A stretch of DNA of 64,000 bases from Spirochaetales bacterium (GCA_015075425.1 JABTUL010000002.1:186001-250000), one strand, 5' to 3'; shown: positions 24,664 to 33,685, counted from the first letter of the stretch. The notes: generated by a model from the letters alone, not told the origin. Numbers and translations are program-made.

Positions 24664-26010
24664 TTAAAGCTCTTTTTCCAGCAGTTCCAGACCCTGCTCC
24701 ACAATGCCGCAAAAATCGGTCTTGGAAACGCAGATGTAAGAACAAAGAGCAAAATCCTCCGGTGCGCATTCCAGAAGTCCCAGTTGCTCCATCATGTCCA
24801 GATCCTCGACCAGGATGGCCCGAACCAGCTGATCCGGCAATACATCAAGGGCCACAACCTTTTCATAGTCTCCCGTTTTTACCAGGGCCCGGTGTTCCCC
24901 ATTCAGACTGGTATTGTACTGAAAACTACGGCGCGGCAGGAAAGCGCTCACAAAGGCCCGCGAAAAAGAAGGATAACTAAAACCCGGCATCAGCCAGCCC
25001 AGGAAATGGCGCTCCCGACCCTCCGGTATTACGGTCACCAGGTCGTTGTAGGCGCCAACAAAGCCAAAACGATCTACAGCTTTACCGGTCAGAAGGTTCC
25101 CGTTGATAAAGCGCATCTCTCCAGCAGTAACGTTTGTACCGATCAACTCCACCAGCCAGGCACCAATGTGAGTGCGAAAGTAGCGGCGATCCGTTGCTCC
25201 TTCACCGGCCACAGCAACAACGCGCTCCGCATTGTACTGACCCGTAAGCAAAAACTGACCGATCATTACCGCGTCGCGGGCATTCAGATAGTAAACTTTC
25301 TTTTTGCTGTGAACGGGATCGATTTTACTGATGTGTGTACTGACCAGCCCGGCTGGATGCCTTCCGTTGAAAGCATGCACGTTCACACCCGGTGTGTCAG
25401 CAAAGATCGATGATTTCACTTTACCATTGACCACCACGTGTATGGTGGGACAGAGGATCTTGAGCGCTTCGACGCCGGCCTTGAACTCCGGCAAACGGTC
25501 TTTTAGAGCAAACTCCGGGTCCGCAGCCAGAGGGGCGGTATCCATGCAATTGATAAAGATAGAAGATATTCTGGCTGCGGGATCCGCAATCTTATCAAAT
25601 GGCCTTTGCCGTAGAAACGGCCAGAGGCCGGAACGCATCAGCAGGCGCACCAGATAATCGCGCTCAATCGCAGGAATGTCTGAAGGGCGATAGCTTTCAA
25701 ACTGCTCTACGTCGTTTCCATCCGGAAGGATGTAAATGGCACCCAGTTTCCGCCGTGGCCCGTAAGCCAGTGAACGAACCATACCGCTCACAGGCGAGGC
25801 CACTACCAGATCGGGATTTTTTTTATCAAAGAAAAGTGCGCCGCCCTGCTTGACACGGTCTCCCACAGCAACTTTCAGCCGCGGGACAATACCATGATAG
25901 TCAGCGGGATAGATCCCCACGATGGGGGAGACGGGGGCATTAACAATTTCGCGTTGCGCTTCGCCGCGAACCGGAACATCATAACCCTTCTTTATTTTAT
26001 AGGTCTGCAT
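24664..26010 (-). CDS. nqrA: Na+-translocating NADH:quinone oxidoreductase subunit A
   Basis: NqrA is the cytoplasmic-facing subunit of the Na+-pumping NADH:quinone reductase. It has 448 residues, the normal length. The N-terminus (YKIKKGYDVPVRGEA, then VSPIVGIYPADYHGIVPRLKVAVGDRVKQGG) matches the family, and its VASPVSGMVRSL segment is the lipoyl-like hammerhead. THIGAWLVELIGTNVTAGEMRFINGNLLTG and the PRRSFQYNTSLNGEHRALV segment also fit. The usual nqrBCDEF genes do not follow: the next gene downstream is convergent. Either the operon is split or the gene has been separated from its partners. Confidence 0.93.
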   Translation of the reverse strand: MQTYKIKKGYDVPVRGEAQREIVNAPVSPIVGIYPADYHGIVPRLKVAVGDRVKQGGALFFDKKNPDLVVASPVSGMVRSLAYGPRRKLGAIYILPDGNDVEQFESYRPSDIPAIERDYLVRLLMRSGLWPFLRQRPFDKIADPAARISSIFINCMDTAPLAADPEFALKDRLPEFKAGVEALKILCPTIHVVVNGKVKSSIFADTPGVNVHAFNGRHPAGLVSTHISKIDPVHSKKKVYYLNARDAVMIGQFLLTGQYNAERVVAVAGEGATDRRYFRTHIGAWLVELIGTNVTAGEMRFINGNLLTGKAVDRFGFVGAYNDLVTVIPEGRERHFLGWLMPGFSYPSFSRAFVSAFLPRRSFQYNTSLNGEHRALVKTGDYEKVVALDVLPDQLVRAILVEDLDMMEQLGLLECAPEDFALCSYICVSKTDFCGIVEQGLELLEKEL

Positions 26011-26035
26011 AAGGACTCCATAGCCAAGGTCCAGG

Positions 26036-26200
26036 TCAGGAACTCTTTTTTTTCTTACTGAGAAGATCCGTCAATAAATCGCGGCGGCGGAGGAAACGCT
26101 CCCGGGCATTCATACTATTCCATTCCCGCTTCAGATCCTTTACATTGACGCCGCGCAAAGTCGCATACCGATTGAGGAGTTTGGCAGTTTTCTCATTCAT
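26036..26200 (-). CDS. 54-residue basic protein of unknown function
   Basis: This short reading frame runs from ATG 26198-26200 to TGA at 26036-26038, with 54 residues. It lies in an otherwise unexplained gap between the cyclase gene (41 nt upstream) and nqrA (25 nt downstream), all on the minus strand. The protein is strongly helical and basic: MNEKTAKLLNRYATLRG, then KDLKREWNSMNARERFLRRR, ending in a run of five lysines. The composition is what one expects of a real small protein (no rare-residue runs, even codon use). It could bind nucleic acid or membrane lipid. No family is recognised, and no ribosome site is obvious, so translation is not certain. Confidence 0.5.
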   Translation of the reverse strand: MNEKTAKLLNRYATLRGVNVKDLKREWNSMNARERFLRRRDLLTDLLSKKKKSS

Positions 26201-26240
26201 GGGGCCAGCGTACGGCCATGAGCCGGCCGGTCAATGTTTT

Positions 26241-27638
26241 CTACAGCCGCCGGGCCGCAAAAGGCGAGCTCTTACCCCGCAACGTGAGTTCCAGTCTCTG
26301 GCCAAACTCCCCTTTCAAATCCTCCGGGAGTGCGGCATAGACCGCATCAGAGATAATCAGGGAGGCGCCGTTTTCCTTGCAGGCCGATTCCAGCCGCGCC
26401 ACCGTATTCACTGTGTCACCTATAAAGGTATACTCCTGACGATCCAGAGATCCAATCCGACCGGCCACCACCTCCCCGGAGTGGATGCCAATGCCGATCT
26501 GCCAGCCACCTTCCTTACCTTTCATGCGCTCAAGCATAGCAAGGGCTGTCCGAACTGCGCGCTCCTCGCCACCATGGCCATCCATACCAAATACTGCCAG
26601 AATTCCATCGCCTATGAACTTGTCGATTTCTCCTTGATGAGCATGAATGATCCCGACCATATCGCTAAAGTAAGCGTTGAGCCGGTTCAATAGCTCCTCA
26701 GGCGAAAGCGATTCTGCCAGAGCCGTGAAAGCCCGCACATCGCTCATGAGAAAAGTGAGATCCATCCTTTTGCCACCCAGCTGCTGTTCCCCTTCCAGTA
26801 ACATCCGGGCTATGCCCGGACTGAAAGCTTTGCCAAAGACGGCCGTGATGGCCGCCTTCTCACGAAGGCCATCGATCATCGTATTTGTGTGCAGAGCGAT
26901 ACTGCCGAATTCGTCGTTGCTGATCACCGGGACATAAGATTCAAATTGCCCGTGACTTACTTTTTCCAGCACCCCCGTCTGATTGGCGAAAAGCAGCTTC
27001 AGGTTGCTTGCGTACGATAGTACCAGATGGATAAGGAGGAGAAGTAAAACTCCCATAACAAAAACAATCTCAAAGAGTACAGCGCCTTTATGGTAGGAAA
27101 GTGTGCCTGGGGGCTGCGCTTCCAGCCATTGCAGATCTTTATTTACTACCAGAAAGATAACCGCCGTGGCCAGAGATACGGAAAGGATCATGATGGCGCT
27201 GATGCGCGAAACGATAGATGAGTGGATTTCCCGGATCTTCACCGGACTTTCTCCTGACCGCAGTACCTGTCGCTGTTTACCCAGATAAGCCTGTAATCCC
27301 AGAAAAAAACCAAGCATGATAAAGCCTACACCAACCTTCAGGCCACTACCCAGAGGAAAGTCGTAAGCGAGGTAATTGTAGAATGTTAGAAGACCGGACA
27401 TGAAGGCAAAGACAGCGAGTTCAATCCAGAATGCCCTGGCATAAGCCCAGGGTTCCCGGATTTTTCCTGTTAAGAAAAATCGCAGCAGGAGTCCGGCAGC
27501 GAAGAAGGCGGCCAGGTCGCGAGCATATTGCCACAGGTCCAGATTATCAATGTACGGGCAAACCCGACCTCCGTAAAAAAGGAGCCCCGTATAGGATAAA
27601 AGATAGAACAATATCCATATAAAAGAAATTGCAGGCAA
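26241..27638 (-). CDS. Membrane class III adenylate/guanylate cyclase
   Basis: This 465-residue protein has about six membrane segments in the first 210 residues, a HAMP-like linker (about 208-265), then a class III cyclase domain (about 285-445). The two metal-binding Asp are present: one in LTFLMSDVRAFT and one in FIGDGILAVFG. The GSLDRQEYTFIGDTVNTVARLE stretch covers the transition-state Asn and the specificity region (EYTFIGD...). Cyclases make cAMP or cGMP from ATP or GTP; the product cannot be told safely. It sits in a minus-strand run after nadB (gap 11 nt). A second class III cyclase is at 62053 and a cyclic-nucleotide-binding channel at 48883. Confidence 0.92.
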   Translation of the reverse strand: MPAISFIWILFYLLSYTGLLFYGGRVCPYIDNLDLWQYARDLAAFFAAGLLLRFFLTGKIREPWAYARAFWIELAVFAFMSGLLTFYNYLAYDFPLGSGLKVGVGFIMLGFFLGLQAYLGKQRQVLRSGESPVKIREIHSSIVSRISAIMILSVSLATAVIFLVVNKDLQWLEAQPPGTLSYHKGAVLFEIVFVMGVLLLLLIHLVLSYASNLKLLFANQTGVLEKVSHGQFESYVPVISNDEFGSIALHTNTMIDGLREKAAITAVFGKAFSPGIARMLLEGEQQLGGKRMDLTFLMSDVRAFTALAESLSPEELLNRLNAYFSDMVGIIHAHQGEIDKFIGDGILAVFGMDGHGGEERAVRTALAMLERMKGKEGGWQIGIGIHSGEVVAGRIGSLDRQEYTFIGDTVNTVARLESACKENGASLIISDAVYAALPEDLKGEFGQRLELTLRGKSSPFAARRL

Positions 27639-27649
27639 GGGATTCTCCT

Positions 27650-29257
27650 TCAGGTCCTCACTGCTCCGGCTTCCTCGGAATCCGCTTTACTCAAACAATG
27701 GAAGAAAGGGGCCGGCTCGCGGTTTTCGGGATAATCGGTGCTAAAATGCAGACCACGACTTTCCCTGCGGCCCATGGCTCCCATTACAATCAGGCGGGCA
27801 ACCAGGCACAGATTGCGAAGCTCCAGAATCTTATTCTGGATATTGGTTCTTTTGTAAAAATCCTGAACTTCATCAAGGAGCAGATCAATCCTGCGCAACG
27901 CCCGGTGCAGCCGGAGCTCTGATCGGACGATCCCGACATAGTTCCACATAACTTGCTTGATTTCCAGAAAATTTGCCTGCACCAGAATCCATTCTTCGGC
28001 ATTATCCAGCCCATCTTTCTGCCAGGGTAGAATACGCGGCATTGTGGTGCGAGCCGCGGAACGCAAAAATTGTGCGATCCTCCCGGCAAAGACCAGCCCT
28101 TCCAGCAGACTGTTTGAGGCCAGCCTGTTTCCGCCATGCACGCCTGTGCAAGCCGTTTCCCCTACAGCGAAGAGGCCTGGCAGGTTGGTTCGCCCTTCGT
28201 AATCGGTTTTGACGCCGCCACACATGTAATGCGCTGCCGGGACCACCGGAATCAGATCCGAGGAGATATCGATGCCGCGATCAAGACAGGTGGCAAAGAT
28301 ATTGGGGAATTTTTCCAGGATGGTCATCCGGTCCAGATGACGAATATCAAGCCAGACATGGGGAGAGCCACTCTTCTTCAGCTCAGAGTCAATGGCCCGG
28401 GCAACGATATCACGGGGCGCAAGTTCCAGCCTTGCATCGTAGCGATGCATGAAAGGCTCTTCATTGTAGGTCAGTAGCCTGGCACCGGCGCCACGCAGGG
28501 CCTCAGAGATCAGAAAGGTCTGCCCGCCCCGTTCACTGTACAGGCCGGTTGGATGGAACTGGAAAAATTCCATATTGGCAACTAACGCACCGGCACGGTA
28601 AGCCAGCGCTACGCCGTCACCGGTTGATACTTCGGGATTGGTATTGTGCAAATAGACCTGCCCGGCGCCACCGGTTGCCAGAATGGTTGCCTGAGCACGG
28701 ATGATATGGATATCCCAGGTCCGGCGATCATACACGTAAGCCCCGTAGACTCCGGCACCCGGATCATCTGGCGAATGTCTGGCCGTCAAGAGTTCCACCA
28801 CGGCATGTTGCTCGAGTATCTGCACGGGCCTGGATCGCACATTATTTTCAAGAACCATTTCAATTTCTTTGCCTGTTAGATCCGCCGCGTGGACGATACG
28901 ATTGGCGGAATGCCCTCCCTCACGGGCCAGATCCAGATTCCCGAGCGCATCCCGCTCAAAGTGTGCTCCCAGCTGCATCAGTTTACGAATATGAGCTGGA
29001 CCTTCGCGTACCAGAATTTCGACTGCTCCGGGATCACAGATACCGGCACCGGCATTCATCGTATCAGCAATATGGCTTTCGAAAGAATCAGCATCGGCAA
29101 GAACGGAAGCGATACCTCCCTGGGCGTAGGTGGTGGACGCTTCACGCAAATCCCCTTTGGTGACAAGAACAACGGAACCGTGATCGGCCAGATGAAGAGC
29201 CAGATAAAGCCCGGAAACCCCCGAGCCTATCACTAAAAAATCGGTATCGATTTGCAA
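27650..29257 (-). CDS. nadB: L-aspartate oxidase
   Basis: NadB oxidises L-aspartate to iminoaspartate, the first step of NAD biosynthesis, with FAD and O2 or fumarate. It has 535 residues, as usual. The N-terminal FAD fold is VIGSGVSGLYLALHLADHG. The substrate-side REGGHSANRIVHA, GGAGQVYLHNTNPEVSTGDG, EFFQFHPTGLY and PAAHYMCGGVKTDYEGRTNLPGLFAVGE motifs match NadB rather than succinate dehydrogenase. The C-terminal helical part ends in a charged, Cys-free tail. nadA and nadC are not adjacent. It follows ctp by 6 nt, so these genes are co-transcribed. Confidence 0.96.
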   Translation of the reverse strand: MQIDTDFLVIGSGVSGLYLALHLADHGSVVLVTKGDLREASTTYAQGGIASVLADADSFESHIADTMNAGAGICDPGAVEILVREGPAHIRKLMQLGAHFERDALGNLDLAREGGHSANRIVHAADLTGKEIEMVLENNVRSRPVQILEQHAVVELLTARHSPDDPGAGVYGAYVYDRRTWDIHIIRAQATILATGGAGQVYLHNTNPEVSTGDGVALAYRAGALVANMEFFQFHPTGLYSERGGQTFLISEALRGAGARLLTYNEEPFMHRYDARLELAPRDIVARAIDSELKKSGSPHVWLDIRHLDRMTILEKFPNIFATCLDRGIDISSDLIPVVPAAHYMCGGVKTDYEGRTNLPGLFAVGETACTGVHGGNRLASNSLLEGLVFAGRIAQFLRSAARTTMPRILPWQKDGLDNAEEWILVQANFLEIKQVMWNYVGIVRSELRLHRALRRIDLLLDEVQDFYKRTNIQNKILELRNLCLVARLIVMGAMGRRESRGLHFSTDYPENREPAPFFHCLSKADSEEAGAVRT

Positions 29258-29263
29258 CAGGCC

Positions 29264-31093
29264 CTACTTGAGAGCAAAACCGGCCGGGTGCGGAAAACGT
29301 TGCAGGGCTTTCAGATAAGCCAGGGCGCGGGTCAGCATATAGTCCGTGCGCATGGCGTCCTGCTTGTGAGCCTGGATGTACCTCTCTGAATCAGCATTGT
29401 CGCCAACCACTTCTTTGAGACGCAGCACCCATTCTGCGCGCGCTTCATCGGCTTCGCGATCTTCCAGCTCCGGCAAATGCTGCCACATATCTTCTTCGCG
29501 GAATCGTGAAGGAAACTGGTTATCCACTTCATCGGAAATTTCAATATCCGGGCGCACACCATGGACCTGAACGGTATAACCACGCGGTGCATAGTAACGA
29601 GCTGTAGTCAATTTAATAATAACATTATTCCAGGGATTCACGCCCTGCACGGAAGCCTTGCCGAAGCTGCGCTCACCAACAACCAGAGCCACATTGTGAT
29701 CCATCAGGGCAGAAGCCACGATTTCACTGGCAGAAGCTGAACCGGCGTTGATCAGGGTAATGATGGGCAAATCCGGCGGAACGATGGGTTTACTGGATGT
29801 CTTGCGCGGCTGAAGGCCCGAACTCTTTCCTTTAATGTGGACGGCTACCCTTCCTGGCGGGAGAAACAGACTGGCTACTTTGATGGCTTCTTCCAGAAAT
29901 CCGCCTGGATTGTTGCGCAAATCAATCACCAACCCGGAAAGATTTCCGCCAGCTTTTTGGGCCAGCCGTTCGTACTCGTCCCGAACCAGATCCGAGGTGG
30001 AATTGCCCGCATACAAAAAGGAACTGATCTTTAAAACTCCTACCTTCTCTTGCGGAAGGTAAGTGCTGCTGACCGCTTTCATCTCGATGACCGATCTTTT
30101 GATTTTGATCACCGGATTGGACAGATCTGCGGGACGCTCGAGTCCTAAAGTAACAATGGTATTACGCTTGCCGCGGATGCGTTTCACCACGTCAGAAAGG
30201 GGCATGCCTTCCACGGTCTTCCCATCCACCGTTTTGATCACGTCACCGGCTTTGAGACCGGCAGCAAGGGCGGGAGAACCTGGCAGTGGAGTTTCCACAA
30301 CCACATCATGAATTCCCCCTCCTTTAAGCATTGCTCCAATCCCTTCAAAGGTGCTGTCTTCTGCTTCTTTGCGGATCTTATCCCAGGATGTCCGGTCCAG
30401 AACGGCGCTGTGAGGATCCATGGCACTGAGAAAACCGTTGGCGGCAGCAAAGTATACATGATGCATACCGAATTTATTTTCTTTGTAGGGATCTTCTCCC
30501 TTGAAGGTGGGCGGAAGGCTCGAATACGCATCTTTGTTTTTTTCAATCCAGCGAATGATCTGCTCAAAATCGTTCCGACCAAAACCGGCTTTATTCCAGG
30601 CATCGCGAGTGAATTCAAACTCTTCCTTTGACTTCTGCCGCAGAGTGTCTGAGAAGGCGCGCCTCTGTGCTTCCGTCATCGTTTTTAGCCGATTTTTTTG
30701 CAGCGCTTCGTACTGTTTGTTCTGTGCTTCCAGACGGGAATAATCAGGAATCAGAATGGCGTAACCGCGGCCGGGCGCAACCTCTACGGTTTTCCCCGGA
30801 ACGATTTGCAGAGGCTCCTTGAACTGCTGCCGGTTTTCCAGAAATTCCTGGCTCATGAGCATTAGAGGCGTGGGCAGAGAACGCAGGGCTGCATCTGCGG
30901 CGGCAACATACGATTGTGTTTCATTGATGTTGCTGGCATCCAGATAATTGGACCGAGCGTACTTAACCACGCCGTTAAAGGTCTCAAGGGAAAATTCACC
31001 GGGAACGTCCCGACTTTCTGCCGGATTGCAGCTGAACGAAAGGCCGGCCAGCAGGATAAGAGAAAACCAGCGATTCGGAAACATCGGAGCCAT
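29264..31093 (-). CDS. C-terminal processing peptidase (S41) lipoprotein
   Basis: This periplasmic serine protease has 609 residues, longer than CtpA (about 450), and has a lipobox ending SFSC after a signal peptide. The start is placed at ATG 31091-31093, because AGGGAG lies 5 nt before it. Residues about 235-320 hold a PDZ domain (GIGAMLKGGGIHDVVVETPLPGSPA, GDVIKTVDGKTVEG). The catalytic domain carries the Ser in NAGSASASEIVASALMDHN and the Lys in GERSFGKASVQ. The N-terminal 200 residues are helical and specific to long CTPs. It heads the run ctp, nadB, cyclase, small ORF, nqrA. The substrates are unknown; some relatives process envelope proteins. Confidence 0.92.
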   Translation of the reverse strand: MAPMFPNRWFSLILLAGLSFSCNPAESRDVPGEFSLETFNGVVKYARSNYLDASNINETQSYVAAADAALRSLPTPLMLMSQEFLENRQQFKEPLQIVPGKTVEVAPGRGYAILIPDYSRLEAQNKQYEALQKNRLKTMTEAQRRAFSDTLRQKSKEEFEFTRDAWNKAGFGRNDFEQIIRWIEKNKDAYSSLPPTFKGEDPYKENKFGMHHVYFAAANGFLSAMDPHSAVLDRTSWDKIRKEAEDSTFEGIGAMLKGGGIHDVVVETPLPGSPALAAGLKAGDVIKTVDGKTVEGMPLSDVVKRIRGKRNTIVTLGLERPADLSNPVIKIKRSVIEMKAVSSTYLPQEKVGVLKISSFLYAGNSTSDLVRDEYERLAQKAGGNLSGLVIDLRNNPGGFLEEAIKVASLFLPPGRVAVHIKGKSSGLQPRKTSSKPIVPPDLPIITLINAGSASASEIVASALMDHNVALVVGERSFGKASVQGVNPWNNVIIKLTTARYYAPRGYTVQVHGVRPDIEISDEVDNQFPSRFREEDMWQHLPELEDREADEARAEWVLRLKEVVGDNADSERYIQAHKQDAMRTDYMLTRALAYLKALQRFPHPAGFALK

Positions 31094-31155
31094 CACAACT
31101 CCCTAAAAAAACCATTTTCAGCTTGCAAGCAACTCTTTATTTAGCAGTCAGGGGC

Positions 31156-31962
31156 ATGCCTTTCCATCCCATGTTAACGGCCCGCAATCAGCCCGTGAGG
31201 CCGGCCCGGTGGTTGGCGATTCTTTTTTTGATCCTGATGGTTGGGTTGCCGGCATGCAATCCCCATCGGCACAGCCACTATTATCTGTATTTTGAAGAAG
31301 CCATCGATGCCTACTATAGAGCGCCGCGCAGGCCGGAGGTAGCTCTCGCAGTCATGAAAGAGGCCTGCCAGTCCTTCCCCGTGGAACGCGACCTATCCTG
31401 CTTCAATTACGGTCTCCTGCTGGAATGGGAAAAAAAACCGGACCTGGCAGTGCAGGCCTACCAGGCAGCTTACCGGATCCGGCCAGACCCCCTCTACAGG
31501 GAGGCTGCCAGAAATCGCGGAGGCGAGGTCATCTACCGGGAGCGCCGCAGCCAGACTCTGGCCCGCTTGCTAAAAATGTGCAGCGCTGGCCTGACAGAAG
31601 ATGCGCTGCTTCTGGCGGGGAAGGCTCAGCTGACCCGGCCCATGCTCGAAACAGAGCCTCTTTTGAGCTGCCTGGGCCGGTCGCCCGTCTACTACGAACT
31701 CCTCACGGGCTCTGCGGCGGACAATCGGAACCTGGGTCAAGAAAACAGAGAAGCCCTGGCGCAGAAGAGCCCCCTGTATCCCTTCTGGGGTGAAGGCCGG
31801 GGCCCCGTGGCCCGGGCCTGGCAAAACTACCGGGCCCGTCCTGGCCCGGGAAGTCTGCAGAAATTTTATGAAGAGCTGGCCGTCGTTGCGGAAAAGGATC
31901 CCGAGCGCGAGGCCATCGCCCGGGGCTTTCGCAGGGCTGCAGCCATGCTGTCCAGGCAGTAG
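31156..31962 (+). CDS. Lipoprotein with TPR-like helices
   Basis: The 268-residue protein is divergent from ctp, and its start lies about 60 bp from it. ATG 31156 (with AGGGG just before it) gives a long signal with lipobox LPAC; the alternative ATG at 31171 keeps the same lipobox. TPR-like helix pairs run from about residue 60 (ALAVMKEACQSFP, CFNYGLLLEWEKKPDLAVQAYQAAYRIRPDPLYREAA). After that come PLYPFWGEGRGPVARAWQNYRAR and more helices. No catalytic motif is seen. It ends 31 bp before the convergent phosphatase gene. Confidence 0.75.
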   Translation: MPFHPMLTARNQPVRPARWLAILFLILMVGLPACNPHRHSHYYLYFEEAIDAYYRAPRRPEVALAVMKEACQSFPVERDLSCFNYGLLLEWEKKPDLAVQAYQAAYRIRPDPLYREAARNRGGEVIYRERRSQTLARLLKMCSAGLTEDALLLAGKAQLTRPMLETEPLLSCLGRSPVYYELLTGSAADNRNLGQENREALAQKSPLYPFWGEGRGPVARAWQNYRARPGPGSLQKFYEELAVVAEKDPEREAIARGFRRAAAMLSRQ

Positions 31963-31993
31963 CTATGGCCCGGGCACGGACAACAAGAAAACA

Positions 31994-33280
31994 CTACCGG
32001 GAAATTACGTTCAGAATGCGATCGCGCAGTTGCCAATTATCCAGAGTCCCCTGGAATTCCTGACGTCCAGGCCCGGCGCTGTAAAGCCCCACATCCACGC
32101 CGGTATGGCCGGTGGTGCTAAAGACGAGCCCAGCCCTCTGGCTGATTGCTCTGGAGAGAAATAGGGCGATTTGTTCCAGGTCTGCCATCCCGGCGCACTG
32201 CTGGATTTCCGGACCCGCAAGTTCGATCCCGGCCTCCTCATAGAGAACGCTACGGCAGGATTGACCCGTCAGGATTTTTTGTGCCATGGCTGCAGTTGAG
32301 CTGCGTACGCCGCGCAGAACCTGCGGCGAAAATCCATACACAGCCTGTCCGTTTTTCATATGACCGAGAGACAGGCCACCGGTTTCGTGGTCGGCAGTAG
32401 CCAGCACCAGAGTACGACCTTCTTTTTTTGCTAGAGCGATAGCCCGCGAGAAAGCTTCATCCAATTGCAGCACTTCCTGCACCATAGCGGCAGCATCGTT
32501 TTGATGGGCCGCATGATCGATGCGCCCGGCTTCGATGACCAGAAAAAAAGGTTTGTTTAATTGTATTATTTTTTCCATGAACTGCTCCGTCCATTCGGCA
32601 AAGGGTGGGTCCGCTGGCGGACGATCCAATTGATAGGAAAGATGATTGTCGCCCAGAAAAATGAGATCCTTGCCCCCGGGCCGTCCAAATTCTTTTAAGC
32701 CATCAAGAACCCGCCAGCCGCCGTCTTTAGCCAGAGCAATCAGATCCTGTCCGTCCTCCCGCCGACCGCCGGCTGAAACCGGTACAAACTCGCGGCGCCC
32801 ACCGCCGGCCAGAAGGTTCACCTCTGACTGGATCTGCCCGGAAGCGATAGCGGCTTCGTCTTCACGGCGGCGCGCGCTGGCGGAAAAGGCCGCCGGAGTG
32901 GCATGGGTCAAACGCGTGTTGGTGAGGACCGCAGTAAAATAGCCACGCGACGCGAGCTCTGTGGTCAGGCTGCGGCAAGGCCGGCCGGCCGGATCCATCC
33001 CCACCATCTCATTGTTGGTTCGCAGACCACAGCTGTATGCCGTGGCTGCCGCCGCCGAATCGGTAACCGGCGAATCCGCCGATGCTGTACGCACGGCTCC
33101 GCTCAAATACGCATCCAGTGCCAGAGGCCGGTCCAGGGTGGCCCGGGCAAGGGCGAGGGCCGCCGGACCAAAACCATCGGCTATGAATAAAATGACATTC
33201 TGTGGCCGCCCATCTGGCGGAATTTCTTTACAAAAGTATAAGAATGGCCAGAGGACAAGCAGTGCCAGGGACAGACGCAT
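31994..33280 (-). CDS. Alkaline phosphatase lipoprotein
   Basis: This 428-residue phosphatase starts at ATG 33278-33280, because only then does a signal peptide with a lipobox (LYFC, Cys17) appear. The active-site motif is VTDSAAAATA with the phosphorylated Ser75. The metal ligands follow in ILFIADGFG, IEAGRIDHAAHQND, TADHETGG and TTGHTGVDV. It should release phosphate from extracellular or periplasmic monoesters, anchored to a membrane. Upstream lies a sequence made of two perfect Pho-box half-sites pointing toward this gene, which suggests phosphate-starvation control. No good ribosome site precedes the start. Confidence 0.92.
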   Translation of the reverse strand: MRLSLALLVLWPFLYFCKEIPPDGRPQNVILFIADGFGPAALALARATLDRPLALDAYLSGAVRTASADSPVTDSAAAATAYSCGLRTNNEMVGMDPAGRPCRSLTTELASRGYFTAVLTNTRLTHATPAAFSASARRREDEAAIASGQIQSEVNLLAGGGRREFVPVSAGGRREDGQDLIALAKDGGWRVLDGLKEFGRPGGKDLIFLGDNHLSYQLDRPPADPPFAEWTEQFMEKIIQLNKPFFLVIEAGRIDHAAHQNDAAAMVQEVLQLDEAFSRAIALAKKEGRTLVLATADHETGGLSLGHMKNGQAVYGFSPQVLRGVRSSTAAMAQKILTGQSCRSVLYEEAGIELAGPEIQQCAGMADLEQIALFLSRAISQRAGLVFSTTGHTGVDVGLYSAGPGRQEFQGTLDNWQLRDRILNVISR

Positions 33281-33302
33281 GCAGATAGGGTAGCCGATTC
33301 CC

Positions 33303-33320
33303 GTGACAGAATGATGACAG
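33303..33320 (-). promoter_or_regulatory. Pho-box-like double direct repeat between the phosphatase and SPFH-like genes
   Basis: Read on the minus strand, 33303-33320 is CTGTCATCATTCTGTCAC: two 7-bp half-sites with 4-bp spacers, 11 bp from half-site to half-site. This equals the enterobacterial PhoB box pattern. Ten bases downstream is a weak -10 (TACCCT, complement of 33287-33292), and the phosphatase ATG follows 6 bases later. A third half-site copy (CTGTCAC) lies at 33343-33349 but is not in phase. The same bases read on the plus strand are TGACA-N6-TGACA, the HemR box, facing the SPFH-like gene. Which regulator binds here is unknown. Confidence 0.6.
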
Positions 33321-33377
33321 GCCGGTGAAAAATAAGAAACAGGTGACAGGATAGTAGCCCGCGAAAAGGTTTCCCCC

Positions 33378-33677
33378 GTGTCCATAGCTGATGCCCTGCC
33401 GTACCTGGCATTTCTTCTCTATCTGTCGCTCATGTTTTTTCTGGCATTGCGCAATATCAAAATCCTGGCCAACAATGAACGGCTGGTCATTTTCCGGCTG
33501 GGTAAGTACTACCGGGCAGCGGGTCCAGGCATGGTATTCATTCTGCCCATCATTGATCGCGGACGGATCATCAACCTGGACGGCGTACTGCCAGGCTGGA
33601 AAGGAATGAGCCGCACGGAACGTGAGGACGCCATCCATGCGTACGTCGGCGAAAATTTAGATTTTTTATTAAAATAG
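33378..33677 (+). CDS. Truncated stomatin/SPFH-like membrane protein
   Basis: This 99-residue protein starts at GTG 33378. Residues about 8-25 are a membrane segment. Then comes the start of a Band-7/SPFH domain: NNERLVIFRLGKYYRAAGPGMVFILPIIDRGRIINLDGVLP, matching the first beta strands of stomatin-type proteins. The rest of the SPFH domain and the coiled coil are missing, and the protein ends naturally after a short helical tail (SRTEREDAIHAYVGENLDFLLK). There is no remnant downstream, so this looks like a compact designed form, not a recent truncation. It leads a plus-strand cassette with a PlsC-like gene 8 nt downstream. A role as membrane scaffold for the acyltransferases is only a guess. 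Confidence 0.7.
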   Translation: MSIADALPYLAFLLYLSLMFFLALRNIKILANNERLVIFRLGKYYRAAGPGMVFILPIIDRGRIINLDGVLPGWKGMSRTEREDAIHAYVGENLDFLLK

Positions 33678-33685
33678 GTACATCT

